DNA of 64,000 nucleotides from Altibacter sp. HG106 (GTDB lineage: Bacteria; Bacteroidota; Bacteroidia; Flavobacteriales; Flavobacteriaceae), in the NCBI RefSeq assembly GCF_028561755.1, contig NZ_JAQQTD010000006.1, positions 186,001 through 250,000 of the forward strand. The letters are read 5' to 3'. The notes under the pieces are model-generated. The model saw only the letters and a program-made list of their open reading frames with translations, did not search any database and had not been told where the DNA came from. This document shows, one piece after another, positions 7,292 to 15,594 of the stretch; within the stretch, counting starts at the first letter, position 1, and each line of letters begins with the position of its first letter. The position numbers and the translations under genes were made by a program.

Positions 7292-8953
7292 ATGTTTGAA
7301 ATTTCAGAACTAAAAGCAAAAAAAATGCCTGAGCTTCAGGACATTGCTAAAACCTTAGGCGTTCCAAAATACAGAAGCCTCAAAAAATTAGACCTCGTTT
7401 ATAAAATTTTAGATCACCAAGCCGCAAATCCCGAAGCGGTTAAGGCACTTGCCGCAGCGGAAAAGAAATCTGATACGGCTTCTTCAGACGCATCTAATAA
7501 CAATAATGATTCTAAGAATTCTAACGATTCGAAAAACCAGAATCAAAAACAGAACCAGCGTTCCAACGCTTCAAAAAAGAGCGGTCGAGGCCCGGGAAGG
7601 CCTAAAAAGCAGGAGCAAGACAACAAGGGGCAGTCTCGTGGAAAATCGAATGACAACGCTAAGGACAACTCCAAGGACAATTCGAAGAGCAACGACAACA
7701 ATCAGCGAAAGAATCAGAATAATCAGAATCAAAATCAGAACCGCGGTCGTTCCCATCAGAAGAACAACAACTCTAATGATCACCGAAAGAACGGTAATAA
7801 AGACAATCGCAATCGGTACAAAGAGCCCGATTTTGAATTTGACGGAATTATAGAAAGCGAAGGGGTGCTTGACATCATGCAAGACGGTTATGGTTTCTTG
7901 CGTTCTAGTGACTACAATTACCTTTCTTCTCCTGACGACATTTATGTATCGCAATCTCAAATTCGATTATTCGGACTAAAAACCGGGGATACGGTGCTTG
8001 GGGAAGTACGTCCTCCTAAAGAGGGAGAGAAATATTTCCCATTAATCAAAGTCACGAAAATCAACGGTTTAAACCCAAATGTGGTACGTGACCGCGTGGC
8101 CTTCGAACACCTTACGCCCTTATTTCCGCAGGAAAAATTTAATATCGCCGAGAAGCAGAGTACGATTTCCACTCGAATTATCGATATGTTTGCGCCGCTT
8201 GGGAAAGGACAGCGTGGGATGATCGTAGCACAACCAAAGACTGGTAAAACGATGTTGCTTAAAGACATCGCCAACGCCATTGCTGCCAACCATCCGGAAG
8301 TATACCAAATTATTCTACTGATCGATGAACGTCCGGAAGAGGTTACCGATATGCAACGCAATGTAAGCGGTGAAGTAGTTGCCTCTACCTTTGACAAAGA
8401 AGCGACCGAGCACGTACGCGTGGCCAATTTGGTTATCGATAAAGCGAAGCGTTTGGTAGAATGCGGGCATGACGTTGTGATCTTGCTGGATTCTATTACC
8501 CGACTTGCACGTGCCTATAACACGGTTCAACCTGCCAGTGGTAAAATATTAAGTGGTGGTGTAGATGCCAATGCCCTACACAAACCAAAACGTTTCTTTG
8601 GTGCAGCACGTAACATAGAGAACGGAGGGTCTTTAAGTATTATCGCCACGGCCTTAACGGAAACAGGATCAAAAATGGACGAAGTGATCTTTGAAGAATT
8701 CAAAGGAACCGGTAATATGGAGCTTCAGTTGGATCGTAAGATTTCGAACCGACGTATCTTCCCAGCCATCGATCTCACTTCTTCGAGCACGCGTCGTGAT
8801 GACTTGTTGTTAGACGACAATGTGATCCAACGCATGTGGGTGTTGCGTAAATACCTTGCTGATATGAATCCGGTAGAAGCTATGGAGTTTATTAATGACA
8901 AAGTAAAACAGACCCGCAATAACGAAGAGTTTTTGATCTCTATGAACGGCTAA
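7292..8953 (+). CDS. rho: Transcription termination factor Rho with a disordered insertion
   Basis: An RNA-dependent hexameric helicase that ends transcription. The 553 residues divide into a Rho N-terminal helical domain (about 4-45), a low-complexity stretch (about 58-176) dominated by Asn, Gln, Lys, Ser and Asp and including an AT-hook-like RGPGRPKK, an RNA-binding cold-shock domain (about 185-255), and the ATPase core. The core shows Walker A AQPKTGKT, Walker [17 protein letters not shown] and the Q/R-loop region [21 protein letters not shown]. coli Rho is about 419 residues, so the excess is almost all the insertion. Large insertions of this sort are normal in Bacteroidota Rho. A strong terminator follows the stop. 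Confidence 0.97.
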   Translation: MFEISELKAKKMPELQDIAKTLGVPKYRSLKKLDLVYKILDHQAANPEAVKALAAAEKKSDTASSDASNNNNDSKNSNDSKNQNQKQNQRSNASKKSGRGPGRPKKQEQDNKGQSRGKSNDNAKDNSKDNSKSNDNNQRKNQNNQNQNQNRGRSHQKNNNSNDHRKNGNKDNRNRYKEPDFEFDGIIESEGVLDIMQDGYGFLRSSDYNYLSSPDDIYVSQSQIRLFGLKTGDTVLGEVRPPKEGEKYFPLIKVTKINGLNPNVVRDRVAFEHLTPLFPQEKFNIAEKQSTISTRIIDMFAPLGKGQRGMIVAQPKTGKTMLLKDIANAIAANHPEVYQIILLIDERPEEVTDMQRNVSGEVVASTFDKEATEHVRVANLVIDKAKRLVECGHDVVILLDSITRLARAYNTVQPASGKILSGGVDANALHKPKRFFGAARNIENGGSLSIIATALTETGSKMDEVIFEEFKGTGNMELQLDRKISNRRIFPAIDLTSSSTRRDDLLLDDNVIQRMWVLRKYLADMNPVEAMEFINDKVKQTRNNEEFLISMNG

Positions 8954-8977
8954 GTTTCTAAACTTTCAACAAATAAA

Positions 8978-9010
8978 AACCCCTGACTCATCTCAGGGGT
9001 TTCTTTTTAT
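8978..9010. terminator. Bidirectional terminator between rho and the T9SS gene
   Basis: A perfect nine-base stem AACCCCTGA/TCAGGGGTT (8978-8986 with 8993-9001) with a six-base loop is followed by TTCTTTTTAT on the plus strand and preceded by an A-rich run that gives T on the minus strand. It serves rho and the convergent T9SS gene. Confidence 0.85.
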
Positions 9011-9031
9011 CTGTACATTTTTACACGTTTC

Positions 9032-9821
9032 TTAGCGCTTGACGACTGTTTTGGTTAAGGCACCATTGGTTGTATTTATATGTACCACGTACATCCCACT
9101 TCTCAATTGTGATACATCCATTTGATAGTTGTCTGAAATATCAACATCCAAACGTTTGCCTTGAATATCATACAATTCAATAGACGCTATTGTGATAGTT
9201 ATGGGAATTTCTATTTGAATAAATTCTTCTGAAGGATTCGGATAGATGGAGACTGGAACATCAAGAGTATCATCAGCACCAAAATTCACTTTATCAAATC
9301 TTAATTCGGTATATGTTATGGGCCTGTCACAGCTGTTATAATAATCATCTCTGAAATAAACGGTGAAGGTTGAATCATCCGAAGTATTATAATCGCCCCC
9401 TACTGCAAAGCCCACATGAATGGAATTTGACCCGGAACAAATAAGACCGGTATTATTTGAAATGACATCTTCAATAGGAAACGTTACGTGGCATTCTGGC
9501 GAGAAGGCAAGTAGAAAAGACCGTGAGCCTTGCCCTATTCCCGGCCTCCGGCAGATAAACGGCATCAAAGCTACGTTGGTTTGAAGCGATAGAGACGTCT
9601 GGAGAATCTTGCGAACTATCGGTTACTTCAGAATATAGTGTCAAGATAACACCTCCACCGTCGGGATCGAAGGTATCAAGATACGGTCCAAAAATCCCAG
9701 GCGTCACTTGAGTGACCATGAAATCTCCGGTAAAGAGTTCCGGGTCGTTGAGTTCACATTGAGAATTGAGGTTACAGCAATAGGCAACCGCAAAAAGCAG
9801 CATTATTTTTTTCCATAACAA
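9032..9821 (-). pseudogene. T9SS-sorted secreted protein, interrupted by a +1 frameshift
   Basis: Two overlapping minus-strand reading frames together make one secreted protein of about 260 residues. The upstream part (to about 9540) starts with a short signal peptide (LLFAVAYCCNLNSQ) and a domain including GGGVILTLYS and FDAVYLPEAG. The downstream part continues GIGQGSRSFLLAF and ends with a type A T9SS sorting domain (SIYPNPSEEFIQIEIP ... LRSGMYVVHI ... KTVVKR). Removing one G from the GGG triplet (plus-strand CCC at 9540-9542) joins the frames as EAGIGQG. The first ATG in frame is at 9803; a TTG at 9821 gives a better signal peptide, and one base fewer in the A7 run nearby would allow an ATG at 9816. 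This is either a real lesion or homopolymer sequencing error. Confidence 0.75.
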
Positions 9822-9904
9822 AAATTTTTTATTTAAAAATACATAAAAACTATGTTATGTGTTGATGCTACAAGAATGTAACAAAGAAGTCTTGAAGTTA
9901 TTTA

Positions 9905-9932
9905 CAAAAAAACCCCGCCAATAGGCAGGGTT
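9905..9932 (-). terminator. Terminator for the 9956-10882 gene
   Basis: On the minus strand the stem AACCCTGCC/GGCGGGGTT has one mismatch, loop TATT, and is followed by a run of eight T. It lies 24 bases past the stop codon of the T9SS protein. Confidence 0.8.
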
Positions 9933-9955
9933 TGAAATGGTAAGAAAAATTTTTC

Positions 9956-10882
9956 TTATTGCTTTACAACCTTCTGAGTAAGGCTTCCGGCAGACGTATT
10001 CAAGTTAAGGATGTATACACCACGAGCAAGTTGGCTCACGTTGATCTGTCCGTTGATTACTTGAACGTTTGTAGACTTTCCTAATACATCATAAATCACA
10101 GCATTCTGAATCTGGATGTTTGATGGAGCTTTGATGTTGATTACATCATTCGCTGGGTTAGGATATACAGAAATAACATCTGCTAAGTTGTCTTCCACGC
10201 TGAAAGACTCTTCACCTACTAAGTTCATGATCAAAGACTGAGTCAATCCTAAATCAAGGAAGTTTGTTGGAGAAGATGCCCCACAATCAGCAGCTTGAAT
10301 GAAGTTGATTCCACTAGGCCCATCTTGGTTAGCACCAAAACGCATAAAGTTAGTATCTGTTCCATCATCTACTAAAACGGCTTCGAAAACGATATTATCT
10401 CCAGCAGGAATGCTTGCTGTTAACGGCACAGAAACAATTGTTTCAGCATCAGCATTAGTGATGGTTACGGTAGCTGTTCCTTGCAAGGTTTGAGTTCCTC
10501 CTGGAAAAGCACCACCATTGCTAGAGTAAACATTGAATGTTAAGTCAAATCCAGCAGGAGTAGTTACTGGTCCTATTGCCATTTCAGCATCCGTTACATC
10601 AAACTGACCCGTGATACCAAAATCACCATCAAGATCAAATTCTGTAAAGATGTTGTTATTACGGAAACTGGTTGGACTTGCACAAGCAATTTCCTCACCT
10701 GTTACAATCGTTTGAGAGTTGTTGTTAGTGATAACAACGGCACCGCCTCTAACGCCTGTAGCTGTACCTGCAGGGCCATTAGCCACTACATTACCGGTAG
10801 CGCCAGGACCTGCCATAGACGTTTGTGCTTGCATTGCAAAACCTGCAGCGACAGCAGCAATGAATAAAGTAATTTTTTTCAT
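9956..10882 (-). CDS. Secreted protein with T9SS type A sorting domain
   Basis: A 308-residue exported protein. It starts with a clear signal peptide (MKKITLFIAAVAAGFAMQAQ, cleavage after AQA or AMQAQ), continues with a Gly/Ala/Thr/Asn-rich beta-type region without an enzyme motif I recognise, and ends with a type A T9SS sorting domain: VYPNPANDVINI, QNAVIYDVLGK, INVSQLARGVYILNL and terminal KVVKQ. The C-terminal domain would be removed on export through the type IX system and the protein released or anchored to the surface. The central region is low in charge and resembles adhesin-like or structural repeats. The neighbour at 9032-9821 has a related C-terminal domain. Confidence 0.82.
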   Translation of the reverse strand: MKKITLFIAAVAAGFAMQAQTSMAGPGATGNVVANGPAGTATGVRGGAVVITNNNSQTIVTGEEIACASPTSFRNNNIFTEFDLDGDFGITGQFDVTDAEMAIGPVTTPAGFDLTFNVYSSNGGAFPGGTQTLQGTATVTITNADAETIVSVPLTASIPAGDNIVFEAVLVDDGTDTNFMRFGANQDGPSGINFIQAADCGASSPTNFLDLGLTQSLIMNLVGEESFSVEDNLADVISVYPNPANDVINIKAPSNIQIQNAVIYDVLGKSTNVQVINGQINVSQLARGVYILNLNTSAGSLTQKVVKQ

Positions 10883-10915
10883 AATTGTTAGATTTAAAGT
10901 TTAATATATCACTAA

Positions 10916-10923
10916 CAAATATA
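10916..10923 (-). promoter_or_regulatory. Candidate -7 box for the 10882 T9SS gene
   Basis: TATATTTG on the minus strand fits TAnnTTTG and lies about 34 bases before the ATG. No -33 TTG was found at the usual distance. Confidence 0.35.
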
Positions 10924-10992
10924 TAAAAGCATTTGGAATATTGTTTTATTTTAACCAATATTTCTAACAGTCGATACAGAATCCTATAATTT

Positions 10993-12747
10993 ATGCGGAC
11001 CTCCACCAGTTACCTTTTCGTCATTTTTGCGGCTCTATTGTTGAGTTGTGAGTCAAAAAAAAACACTAATACGTACGATTTTACCATTCCTTTTGAAACT
11101 TCTGAAGGAACAGAAACGTCCACCTATCAAGAAGTCATTACCTTCTACGAAAACCTGGCAGACACCCACACCTCAGTTGCCATGTACAAAATGGATAACA
11201 CCGATAGTGGACACCCGCTACACCTTATCACCTTCAACCCCAACCGCAGTTTTGAATCGGAATTCTCAGGCACCGACGAAAAAGCGTTACTCCTAATCAA
11301 TAATGGGATACACCCCGGTGAAAGTGATGGGATTGATGCCAGTATGATGTTGATGCGTAATCTGGCGGAAGGAACAATTGAAGCGCCAAATAATACCATC
11401 ATCGCCGTGATACCAGTCTATAACATAGGAGGCGCTCTCAATCGTAATAGCACCTCCAGAACCAATCAAAATGGACCCGAAGCGTACGGATTCCGTGGAA
11501 ATGCTAGAAATTATGACCTCAATCGCGATTTTATCAAAGCTGATACCCGCAATGCACACGCCTTCGCCCGATTGTTCCACACCGTCAATCCAGATGTATT
11601 CATCGACACCCATGTAAGCAATGGGGCCGATTATCAATACGTGCTTACACACCTTTTTACACAACACAATAAATTAGGAGGGGATCTGGGTACGTTTTTA
11701 CACGAAAAAATGATGCCGGCGCTGGAAGACTCACTGACTTTGAAATCATGGGACATCACTCCCTATGTAAACGTTTTTAACCGCACTCCCGAAACTGGGT
11801 TTTCTCAATTTATGGACTACCCCAGATATTCTACAGGGTACACCACCCTATTTAATTGCCTCGGAATGATGGTCGAAACGCATATGTTGAAACCCTATAA
11901 ACAACGGGTGGAAGGAACCTACGAACTGCTGCGTTCCATGATCGCTATTACCGATGCCAACGCTTCCGAAATCAAAGCGCTACGCGCCAAAGCCACCGAA
12001 GCCTACGCTGTAGGAAACCACTATCCTACGCAATGGACCATCGATTCAAGTAACACCAGCACCCTATCGTTTAAAGGATATGAAGCAACAACCATGATCA
12101 GCGAAGTAACGGGGCAAAACCGACTCAAATACGACCGGAATCGTCCCTTTACAAAGGAGGTTCGTTATGAGAATTACTACAAAGCATCAGACAGTGTGAC
12201 CATACCCGAGTACTATGTGGTTCCGAAAGGCTGGTGGGAGGTTATTAGACGATTACGCGATAATGATATCGCCATGATCCCTTTCTCAAAAGACACCACG
12301 CTGCGAGCAACAGTGTACCGCATTGCCTCCTACCCCACTGCGCAACGCCCGTTTGAAGGACATTATATGCACTACAATACAGAAGTAACGGCTCAAACAG
12401 AAGTGGTCACCGTACATAAAGGAGATTTTCGTATTTCCACCCAGCAAAACGGCGTTCGTTATCTTATGGAAACCTTAGAGCCGCAGGCGCCAGATTCATT
12501 TTTCAATTGGAATTTCTTTGATACCATCTTACAGCAAAAAGAAGGCTTTTCCCCCTATGTGTGGGAAGACAAAGCAACCGCATTCCTACTGGAGAATCCC
12601 GAGCTTAAACAGGAATTTGAAAATAAAAAGGCAGCCGATGCCGAATTTGCCCAAAACTGGTACGCGCAATTGGATTGGATTCATAAGAAATCACCCAATT
12701 ATGAAGCTTCACACCTGCGTTACCCGATCGTTCGGGTGGGTGGTTAA
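10993..12747 (+). CDS. M14-family zinc carboxypeptidase-like lipoprotein
   Basis: A 584-residue peptidase of the zinc carboxypeptidase (M14) type, exported as a lipoprotein (signal LFVIFAALLLSC, lipid cysteine Cys19). The first zinc motif is HPGESDG (His107, Glu110); a later DTHVSNGADYQY supplies the likely third ligand, and the FRGNARNYDLNRDF segment matches the substrate-binding Asn-Arg region of the family. The C-terminal third (from about residue 370) is a beta-rich region often found in these large Bacteroidota members. The natural substrate is unknown. The gene overlaps the convergent NUDIX gene by 39 bases. Confidence 0.85.
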   Translation: MRTSTSYLFVIFAALLLSCESKKNTNTYDFTIPFETSEGTETSTYQEVITFYENLADTHTSVAMYKMDNTDSGHPLHLITFNPNRSFESEFSGTDEKALLLINNGIHPGESDGIDASMMLMRNLAEGTIEAPNNTIIAVIPVYNIGGALNRNSTSRTNQNGPEAYGFRGNARNYDLNRDFIKADTRNAHAFARLFHTVNPDVFIDTHVSNGADYQYVLTHLFTQHNKLGGDLGTFLHEKMMPALEDSLTLKSWDITPYVNVFNRTPETGFSQFMDYPRYSTGYTTLFNCLGMMVETHMLKPYKQRVEGTYELLRSMIAITDANASEIKALRAKATEAYAVGNHYPTQWTIDSSNTSTLSFKGYEATTMISEVTGQNRLKYDRNRPFTKEVRYENYYKASDSVTIPEYYVVPKGWWEVIRRLRDNDIAMIPFSKDTTLRATVYRIASYPTAQRPFEGHYMHYNTEVTAQTEVVTVHKGDFRISTQQNGVRYLMETLEPQAPDSFFNWNFFDTILQQKEGFSPYVWEDKATAFLLENPELKQEFENKKAADAEFAQNWYAQLDWIHKKSPNYEASHLRYPIVRVGG

Positions 12748-13338
12748 ATATTCCTTCGGGAAGAGTAGTTTGATGTTTTCGTAAGAATCTTGAAGCGCCT
12801 TTTGGCTTTTTTCAAAGTTCTTCCATTTGGCTTTTTTAATGCCCTCACTTTTCTCAGGTCGCAATTCGCCATCGTAATCGGTGTACATTTCGTACCAATA
12901 CGTTACTTTCAGCTTAAAACGCCCGTTCCGTTTAAAAACATGGTATGTTTTGGTAATAAAACGTCGAATCTCTAAGCCTTCCACACCGGTTTCTTCTTCT
13001 ACCTCACGGATTGCGGCCTCCTCATACCCCTCTTTCTTTTCGATCTTTCCCTTCGGAAGATCCCACCGATCATTTCGATGAATAAAGAGAATTTCCTTGT
13101 TGGAATTATACACCATACCTCCCGCAGCCTCAACCACCGGTAGTTTTTTCCGAAGAAATCGCTCTAACTTCTCGGGATTCTTGTGGTATAAATTCACATA
13201 CGTAAGCTTTCCCTTATTGATTTTTTTAATCAATTTTTTAAATCGTGCCAGCTTTAAAGGAATGGCGGTATACTGACCTCCTATATGCTTTTCCGTGGAA
13301 AGAATTATTGGAATATCTTTTACAAAAACTTTATACAT
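12709..13338 (-). CDS. NUDIX hydrolase
   Basis: A 209-residue protein with a full NUDIX box (from GKIEKKEGYEEAAIREVEEE onward), preceded by AAGGMVYNSNKEILFIHRNDRWDLPKG and by an N-terminal extension of about 60 residues with basic helices. NUDIX proteins cleave nucleoside diphosphates linked to another moiety; the substrate is not evident. I chose ATG at 13338 because it gives MYKVFVKDIPIILS; the in-frame extension upstream runs into pyrE. The start codon lies seven bases from the pyrE start on the other strand, and the 3' end overlaps the M14 gene. Confidence 0.88.
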   Translation of the reverse strand: MYKVFVKDIPIILSTEKHIGGQYTAIPLKLARFKKLIKKINKGKLTYVNLYHKNPEKLERFLRKKLPVVEAAGGMVYNSNKEILFIHRNDRWDLPKGKIEKKEGYEEAAIREVEEETGVEGLEIRRFITKTYHVFKRNGRFKLKVTYWYEMYTDYDGELRPEKSEGIKKAKWKNFEKSQKALQDSYENIKLLFPKEYLTTHPNDRVTQV

Positions 13339-13341
13339 TTG
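13334..13341 (+). promoter_or_regulatory. Candidate pyrE promoter overlapping the NUDIX start codon
   Basis: TACATTTG at 13334-13341 fits the -7 consensus TAnnTTTG, with TTG at 13308-13310 and a 23-base spacer. The box contains the complement of the NUDIX ATG (13336-13338). The pyrE ATG begins only five bases after the box, so the pyrE transcript would be leaderless or nearly so. Confidence 0.5.
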
Positions 13342-13345
13342 CAGT

Positions 13346-13990
13346 ATGGTGTTACACAAAGAAACCGCCCAAAAAACGGCCGAGTTACTGTTGCAAATTA
13401 ATGCAATAAAATTGCAACCACAAAACCCATTTACATGGGCGTCTGGATGGAAATCGCCTATCTACTGCGATAATCGAATTACACTCTCCTACCCGCCCAT
13501 TAGAAATTACTTACGGGAAAACCTCGCCAAGCAATTGGAAGGGCTGTACGGCAAACCCGACGTTATTGTGGGGGTGGCGACCGGGGCTATTGGTATTGGA
13601 ATGTTGGTCGCGGATTATATGAATCTTCCGTTTTGCTATGTGCGACCGGAAGCAAAAAAACACGGGCGACAAAATAAGATCGAAGGACATATTGAGGCAC
13701 ATCAATCTGCTGTAGTAGTAGAAGACCTGGTAAGTACCGGAAAGAGCAGTTTGCAAGCGGTGGCCGCGTTACGCGATGCAAATATCAATGTAAAGGGAAT
13801 GATTGCTATCTTTTCGTACGGGTTTGATATCGCGGAAGACAATTTTAAAAAAGCGGAGGTCGGCCTACATACCTTAAGTAATTACGAAAGTTTGCTTCAG
13901 GAAGCAGAGCGTTCTCAATACATCTCAGCTTCGGAAGCCAAAACACTTTCCCATTGGCGGGAAGCCCCCCAGGATTGGAACCCTTCATAA
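13346..13990 (+). CDS. pyrE: Orotate phosphoribosyltransferase
   Basis: Transfers phosphoribose from PRPP to orotate, giving OMP in pyrimidine synthesis. ATG at 13346 gives a 214-residue protein beginning MVLHKETAQKTAELLLQINA. It has FTWASGWKSPIYCDNR, the catalytic-loop region RPEAKKHGRQNKIEG and the PRPP-binding motif VVVEDLVSTGKSS. The length is normal and no lesion is seen. It is followed after twelve bases by an SRPBCC protein on the same strand, probably in one transcript. Its start region is shared with the divergent NUDIX gene. Confidence 0.95.
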   Translation: MVLHKETAQKTAELLLQINAIKLQPQNPFTWASGWKSPIYCDNRITLSYPPIRNYLRENLAKQLEGLYGKPDVIVGVATGAIGIGMLVADYMNLPFCYVRPEAKKHGRQNKIEGHIEAHQSAVVVEDLVSTGKSSLQAVAALRDANINVKGMIAIFSYGFDIAEDNFKKAEVGLHTLSNYESLLQEAERSQYISASEAKTLSHWREAPQDWNPS

Positions 13991-14002
13991 ATTATTCATG
14001 CT

Positions 14003-14395
14003 ATGGAATTAACAAGTAAACAAGTAACCGTCAACAAATCGGCGGAAGCACTCTGCGATTTTCTCGCGGATGTAAAGAATTTTGAACAACTCATGCCCGA
14101 AAACATCTCGAAATTCGAAGTGATTCGCGAGGATGCCTTTATTTTTGCATTGAAAGGTATGCCCGAGATCGCCCTGGAAGTAAAAGAGATTCAAAAACCA
14201 AACAAAATTGTGTTGGGAGCGATGAGTGATAAAATTCCTTTTACGCTCACCGGAAACATCACGCCCGTCTCGGAAACGACCTCGACGATCGAATTACTTT
14301 TTTCAGGTGAGTTCAACGCCATGATGGCGATGATGATCAAGGGCCCTATCAAAACCTTCTTAGGTACTCTTACCGACAATTTGCAGAAGCTCTAG
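14003..14395 (+). CDS. SRPBCC (START-like) superfamily protein
   Basis: A 130-residue protein with the helix-grip pattern of SRPBCC/polyketide-cyclase-like proteins: an N-terminal strand (LTSKQVTVNKSAEALCDFLADVKN region), a helix with FEQLMPENI, central strands, and a long C-terminal helix ending FLGTLTDNLQKL. Such proteins bind hydrophobic ligands, but no ligand can be named. The gene follows pyrE closely and is co-directional. Its stop overlaps the stop of the convergent birA gene by four bases. Confidence 0.75.
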   Translation: MELTSKQVTVNKSAEALCDFLADVKNFEQLMPENISKFEVIREDAFIFALKGMPEIALEVKEIQKPNKIVLGAMSDKIPFTLTGNITPVSETTSTIELLFSGEFNAMMAMMIKGPIKTFLGTLTDNLQKL

Positions 14396-15123
14396 TACCG
14401 CAGCGCGATTTCTTTATGCTGAAAGGTTTCAACCGCGCCCGTATCTTTTGCTACCTGTAAGGCACCAGTTTCCGAGATTCCGAGAATGACCCCTTGAAAT
14501 ACAGCTCCGGTAGGAGATTCAAAAGTGCCACGCTCACCTAGTCTAAAAAGCGTAGCCTCATAGGCCTTCCTTAACTCGTCAAACGAACGCTTTTCGAGCG
14601 TTTGAAGAATGGTCATGACCGAAACACTCACTGCCTGAAATACCTCAGCGATTTCATAGGTTCGTCCGCTTTCCAAATACATGGAGGTCGCCTTGGGCAA
14701 ATTTATAAAGGCGTTTTGATTAACATTCACTCCAATTCCAACAATACTCGTAAGTTCGCGAGAAGCCTGCCATCGGTTTTCTATCAGGATCCCGCCAAGT
14801 TTTTTGGCATCTGACAGAATGTCGTTAGGCCATTTCAATTCTAGCCGTTTTACACCTACCGCTTCAAGGGCTTCTTTTACTGCTAATGCGACTCCTATTT
14901 GTAGCTTGGGAAGCATGGCCATATCGGTATCAGAAAAGCGCTTCAGCACACTACAGGCAAGGCCTTCCCCGGCACTTGAATCCCAGGAAGTTCCTTGCTG
15001 CCCACGACCCGCAGTTTGATGTTTTGCCCATACTGCCACCTCTGTTGCTGTCGCATTTTTTAACGCCCATTCTTTTAAATAAGAGTTGGTGGAGGCGGTG
15101 GCATTAAGTTTGATAACTTTCAA
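14392..15123 (-). CDS. birA: Biotin--[acetyl-CoA-carboxylase] ligase, monofunctional
   Basis: Activates biotin to biotinyl-AMP and attaches it to the carboxyl carrier lysine of acetyl-CoA carboxylase. The 243-residue protein has the biotin/ATP loop GRGQQGTSWDS, the motif LKWPNDILSDAKKLGGILIE and a small C-terminal SH3-like domain. It has no N-terminal helix-turn-helix, so it is the class I enzyme without repressor activity. It is convergent with the SRPBCC gene and divergent from rsfS. Confidence 0.92.
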   Translation of the reverse strand: MKVIKLNATASTNSYLKEWALKNATATEVAVWAKHQTAGRGQQGTSWDSSAGEGLACSVLKRFSDTDMAMLPKLQIGVALAVKEALEAVGVKRLELKWPNDILSDAKKLGGILIENRWQASRELTSIVGIGVNVNQNAFINLPKATSMYLESGRTYEIAEVFQAVSVSVMTILQTLEKRSFDELRKAYEATLFRLGERGTFESPTGAVFQGVILGISETGALQVAKDTGAVETFQHKEIALRY

Positions 15124-15181
15124 TGGATTATAATTGTGTTAATCTTACGGGCTGGAAACGATTCAGCAAGTAAAAAAATAA

Positions 15182-15189
15182 TAACTTTG
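15182..15189 (+). promoter_or_regulatory. Candidate -7 box for rsfS-ftsH
   Basis: TAACTTTG fits TAnnTTTG and lies 18 bases before the rsfS ATG at 15208. No -33 TTG stands at the usual spacing. Confidence 0.35.
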
Positions 15190-15207
15190 TGAAAATAATC
15201 ATTTTTA

Positions 15208-15579
15208 ATGTCTGAAGAGAAAATAGGAACAGATCAACTGATCACACATATCATTAAAGGAATTGAAGAGGTAAAGGGACAGGATATTCAAATCTTAGAC
15301 CTGAGAGAGATTGAAAATACAGTTTGTGACTATTTTATCATCTGCAATGGTACGTCAAACACACAAGTAAACGCCATTGTCAATTCCATTCAGAAAATCG
15401 TAAGTAAATCCTTAAAAGAAAAACCTTGGCACGTGGAAGGTAGCGATAATGCCGAGTGGGTGCTTATTGATTACGTGCACGTGGTGGTTCATGTCTTTCA
15501 AAGACACATCCGTGAATTCTACGATATTGAAGGGCTCTGGGGAGATGCTAAAGTGGTAACCATTGAAACAACGTACTAA
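15208..15579 (+). CDS. rsfS: Ribosome silencing factor RsfS
   Basis: Binds uL14 on the large ribosomal subunit and blocks subunit joining when nutrients are short. The 123-residue protein has the family core: DLREIENTVCDYFIICNGTSNTQVNAI, then PWHVEG, WVLIDY and VVVHVFQRHIREFYDIEGLW. Length and order are normal. It precedes ftsH by 15 bases on the same strand, an arrangement widely seen in Bacteroidota. Confidence 0.93.
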   Translation: MSEEKIGTDQLITHIIKGIEEVKGQDIQILDLREIENTVCDYFIICNGTSNTQVNAIVNSIQKIVSKSLKEKPWHVEGSDNAEWVLIDYVHVVVHVFQRHIREFYDIEGLWGDAKVVTIETTY

Positions 15580-15594
15580 AAACAATACTGCCCC

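Noticed and set aside
7700-7800. Short repeated codons (CAGAAT-type) resembling a tandem repeat or CRISPR
   Set aside because: The repeats encode the Asn/Gln-rich insertion of Rho in one frame, are irregular, and have no spacers of constant length.
7957-8427. Long antisense open frame opposite rho
   Set aside because: It mirrors the rho ATPase core; no signal, domain or promoter supports it.
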